Source: an uncultured Bacilli bacterium
GTDB lineage: Bacteria; Bacillota_I; Bacilli_A; RF39; UBA660
Assembly (NCBI GenBank): GCA_934096735.1
Contig: CAKOMS010000001.1
Span: 1 to 64,000 of the forward strand
Length of the DNA stretch: 64,000 nucleotides
Direction: 5' to 3'
In this document: piece by piece, positions 62,535 to 64,000 of the stretch
How positions within the stretch are numbered: position 1 is the stretch's first letter
Layout of the letters: every line of letters begins with the position of its first letter
Notes under the pieces: model-generated
What the model saw: the letters and a program-made list of their open reading frames with translations, nothing else
Told to the model about the DNA's origin: nothing
Databases searched by the model: none
Translations under genes and position numbers: made by a program

Positions 62535-63830
62535 ATGGAAGAAGAAATTAAAGTTAAAAAGAATTATGTATGGCCTTTGCTTTTAATAGCGATTGCTATA
62601 GTATTATTGGGGATGGTTGGTTTTTATTATTTTAAGAAAACTAATGATCCAAAAGAAGTTTATATGAGTTTATTTGAAGATTTTAATGAATTTTATAATG
62701 AAATAATTGATAAAGGAATGAAAAATCTAAATAGTCCTAGAAAGGGTAATGCTAGTTTTGTTATAAATGTTACTGATAAAGGGAAAATGCTTAATGGGTA
62801 TGATAAATTATTAAATAAACTTGATTTAAATGTTAATTATGAAATTGATTATAAAAATAAAATGTTTAATTCTAATTATGTTGTTAATTATGATAAAGAG
62901 TTACTTGGTAATATTAGTTTAAGTGCAAATAAAGATATACTATATGGAAAAATAAATAATTCAAATGATAAAGCATATAAAATGTCAATTGATGAAAAAA
63001 TTTGGAATGATGACTATATTAGGTCTTTAAATAATATTTATAATGAATTATATAATAGTTTAGTTAGTAGTTTAGATGAATCATATTTTACTAAAGAGAA
63101 AGTTGTATTAAATGTTAATGGTAAAGATGAAAAGGTTAATAAATTATCTTTAAATATAAACAAAGATAATAGTGCTAAATTACTTGGTAATATTAAAAGT
63201 TATTTAGGTAAGAGTGATACTTTTATTGAAGCAATTTCTTTTTATAGTGATATGTCTAAAGAAGAAGTTATAAAAGAAATTAATAATATAAATGTTGATG
63301 AAGAATTTGAATTAAAAGTTGATTTATATAAAAAAGATTATAGTGATAATATTATAAAAATTGATATTCTTTCAAATGAATATAATATTGGTTTAGTATT
63401 AAATGACGAGGATGAATATGATATTTATAATGATAATAAAAAAATAGGTACTGTCAGTATATTAAAAGATTCAATTAAATATAGTATTCAATATGAAGAT
63501 AATGATTATAAATTCAGTATTAATAGTGAAATAAAAGATGATTATGTATTAATAAATTGTAGTGGAAATGTAAGTAATCAAAAGTTTACTTTTAGTATTA
63601 AATATGATAATGATAAACTTAATATTAGTGTTGATATGCCAAATGTTTTAATTATTGAAATTAATGGCACTCTTAAAGAAGAAGTAGCAAAAGAAATAAA
63701 ACCTGTTACTTATAATAATGCAGTTCTTGTTGAATCACTTGATGAAAACGAGATGCAAAATATGTTAAATGAGTTTACAAAAAATAAAGGCTATGAAAAA
63801 TTAGTTAGTGATATTACTAATATGAATTAA
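62535..63830 (+). CDS. membrane-anchored extracellular protein of unknown function
   Basis: 431 residues, one N-terminal membrane helix (about 13-32, WPLLLIAIAIVLLGMVGFYY) with a charged cytosolic start, then a long beta-rich, Asn/Asp/Lys-rich outside part with no Cys except one (LINCSG). Repeated strand patterns (LNVNYEIDY, NSNYVVNYD, YKFSINSEI) suggest beta-sandwich modules. I do not recognise the family. A GGAG site lies 10 nt upstream; it follows gpmI by 27 bp and is closed by a strong terminator. Confidence 0.7.
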   Translation: MEEEIKVKKNYVWPLLLIAIAIVLLGMVGFYYFKKTNDPKEVYMSLFEDFNEFYNEIIDKGMKNLNSPRKGNASFVINVTDKGKMLNGYDKLLNKLDLNVNYEIDYKNKMFNSNYVVNYDKELLGNISLSANKDILYGKINNSNDKAYKMSIDEKIWNDDYIRSLNNIYNELYNSLVSSLDESYFTKEKVVLNVNGKDEKVNKLSLNINKDNSAKLLGNIKSYLGKSDTFIEAISFYSDMSKEEVIKEINNINVDEEFELKVDLYKKDYSDNIIKIDILSNEYNIGLVLNDEDEYDIYNDNKKIGTVSILKDSIKYSIQYEDNDYKFSINSEIKDDYVLINCSGNVSNQKFTFSIKYDNDKLNISVDMPNVLIIEINGTLKEEVAKEIKPVTYNNAVLVESLDENEMQNMLNEFTKNKGYEKLVSDITNMN

Positions 63831-63864
63831 AAATAACTTGGAAAATGTACCAAGTTATTTTTTT
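63831..63864 (+). terminator. strong terminator of the membrane-protein gene
   Basis: AAATAACTTGG / CCAAGTTATTT, a perfect 11-bp stem with an 8-nt loop, then at least five T. Confidence 0.88.
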
Positions 63865-63895
63865 GAGTTAAGCATAAAAAATAAGAAAAATAGGC

Positions 63896-63925
63896 TTGCT
63901 TTTCATATAATTATTGTGGTATAAT
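63896..63925 (+). promoter_or_regulatory. strong sigma-A promoter with extended -10
   Basis: TTGCTT (63896-63901), 18 bp, TGG-TATAAT (-10 at 63920-63925). Drives whatever lies right of the window. Confidence 0.7.
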
Positions 63926-63931
63926 CATATT

Positions 63932-64000
63932 CGTATGACTGCGATGATACGCGAGGTTGCTGATACACTAGGTTAAGTTGGTAAATATTAATCTGGTTAA
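63932..64000 (+). other. 5' leader RNA running off the window
   Basis: From about 63932 the sequence becomes GC-richer (TATGACTGCGATGATACGCG, GAGGTTGCTGATACAC) with no start codon in good context. It looks like a structured leader, perhaps of a ribosomal-protein operon (S10 type is my best guess), but the downstream gene is not visible. Confidence 0.35.

Overview
The window comes from the origin region of a very AT-rich, Gram-positive, spore-forming member of the Bacillota. It is most like the uncultured gut Bacilli related to Mollicutes (RF39/Acholeplasmatales-like); that placement is an inference. It has the B. subtilis-type neighbourhood rpmH-oriC-dnaA-dnaN-recF-gyrB-gyrA, many sporulation genes (spoIID, spoIIQ, spoIIR, spoVT, bofA, yabG, veg, spoVG, yabP, yabQ, spo0A), Shine-Dalgarno sites of the AGGAGG/AGGTGAT type, frequent TTG and GTG starts, and the standard code (TGG for Trp, TGA as stop).

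Layout. 1-4.05 kb is an accessory stretch on the minus strand: a frameshifted membrane-protein gene, three GNAT acetyltransferases, a HAD-like protein, an Ham1/RdgB pyrophosphatase and a WYL regulator. 4.2-18.5 kb (minus) holds secA-hpf-csp, spoIIQ-spoIID, DUF1146, rpiB, rpmE, murA, mntP, spoIIR, prmC, prfA, rpoE and a DUF1934 gene. A class A PBP is transcribed the other way at 18.6-20.6 kb. 20.6-27.7 kb (minus) is the conserved noc/parB-rsmG-mnmG-mnmE-khpB-yidC-rnpA-rpmH block. The origin lies at about 27.8-28.2 kb, with a second DnaA-box cluster between dnaA and dnaN. Most genes change strand there, so they run co-directionally with replication. Right of it come dnaA, dnaN, a ComK-like gene, recF, gyrB and gyrA.

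36.9-38.1 kb is a 1.2-kb gene-free region. It carries four perfect Noc-binding sites (TATTTCCCGGGAAATA), five perfect parS sites (TGTTTCACGTGAAACA) and one near-perfect parS. Each perfect parS is followed 1-3 bp later by a DnaA-box-like nonamer. This composite array is the most unusual structure in the window. It is followed by the SRP RNA gene (ffs), tadA, dnaX, ebfC, recR, bofA, holB, ricT, trmN6, pth, mfd and spoVT. Next comes a methionine T-box operon (HAD hydrolase-dut-metG-tatD), then a 3D-domain protein, rsmA, yabG, veg, spoVG, yabP, yabQ and divIC. clpP is on the opposite strand, followed by a TGS/uridine-kinase fusion. A glycolytic group (gap, pgk, gpmI) has spo0A inserted. The window ends in a membrane protein and a strong promoter with a leader running off the edge.

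How it fits together: replication initiation (dnaA, oriC), origin segregation and nucleoid occlusion (ParB/Noc sites, Noc) and entry into sporulation (Spo0A and its target boxes) are packed within about 40 kb. Spo0A-box signatures at the spo0A, comK-like and csp promoters suggest these genes belong to one developmental circuit.
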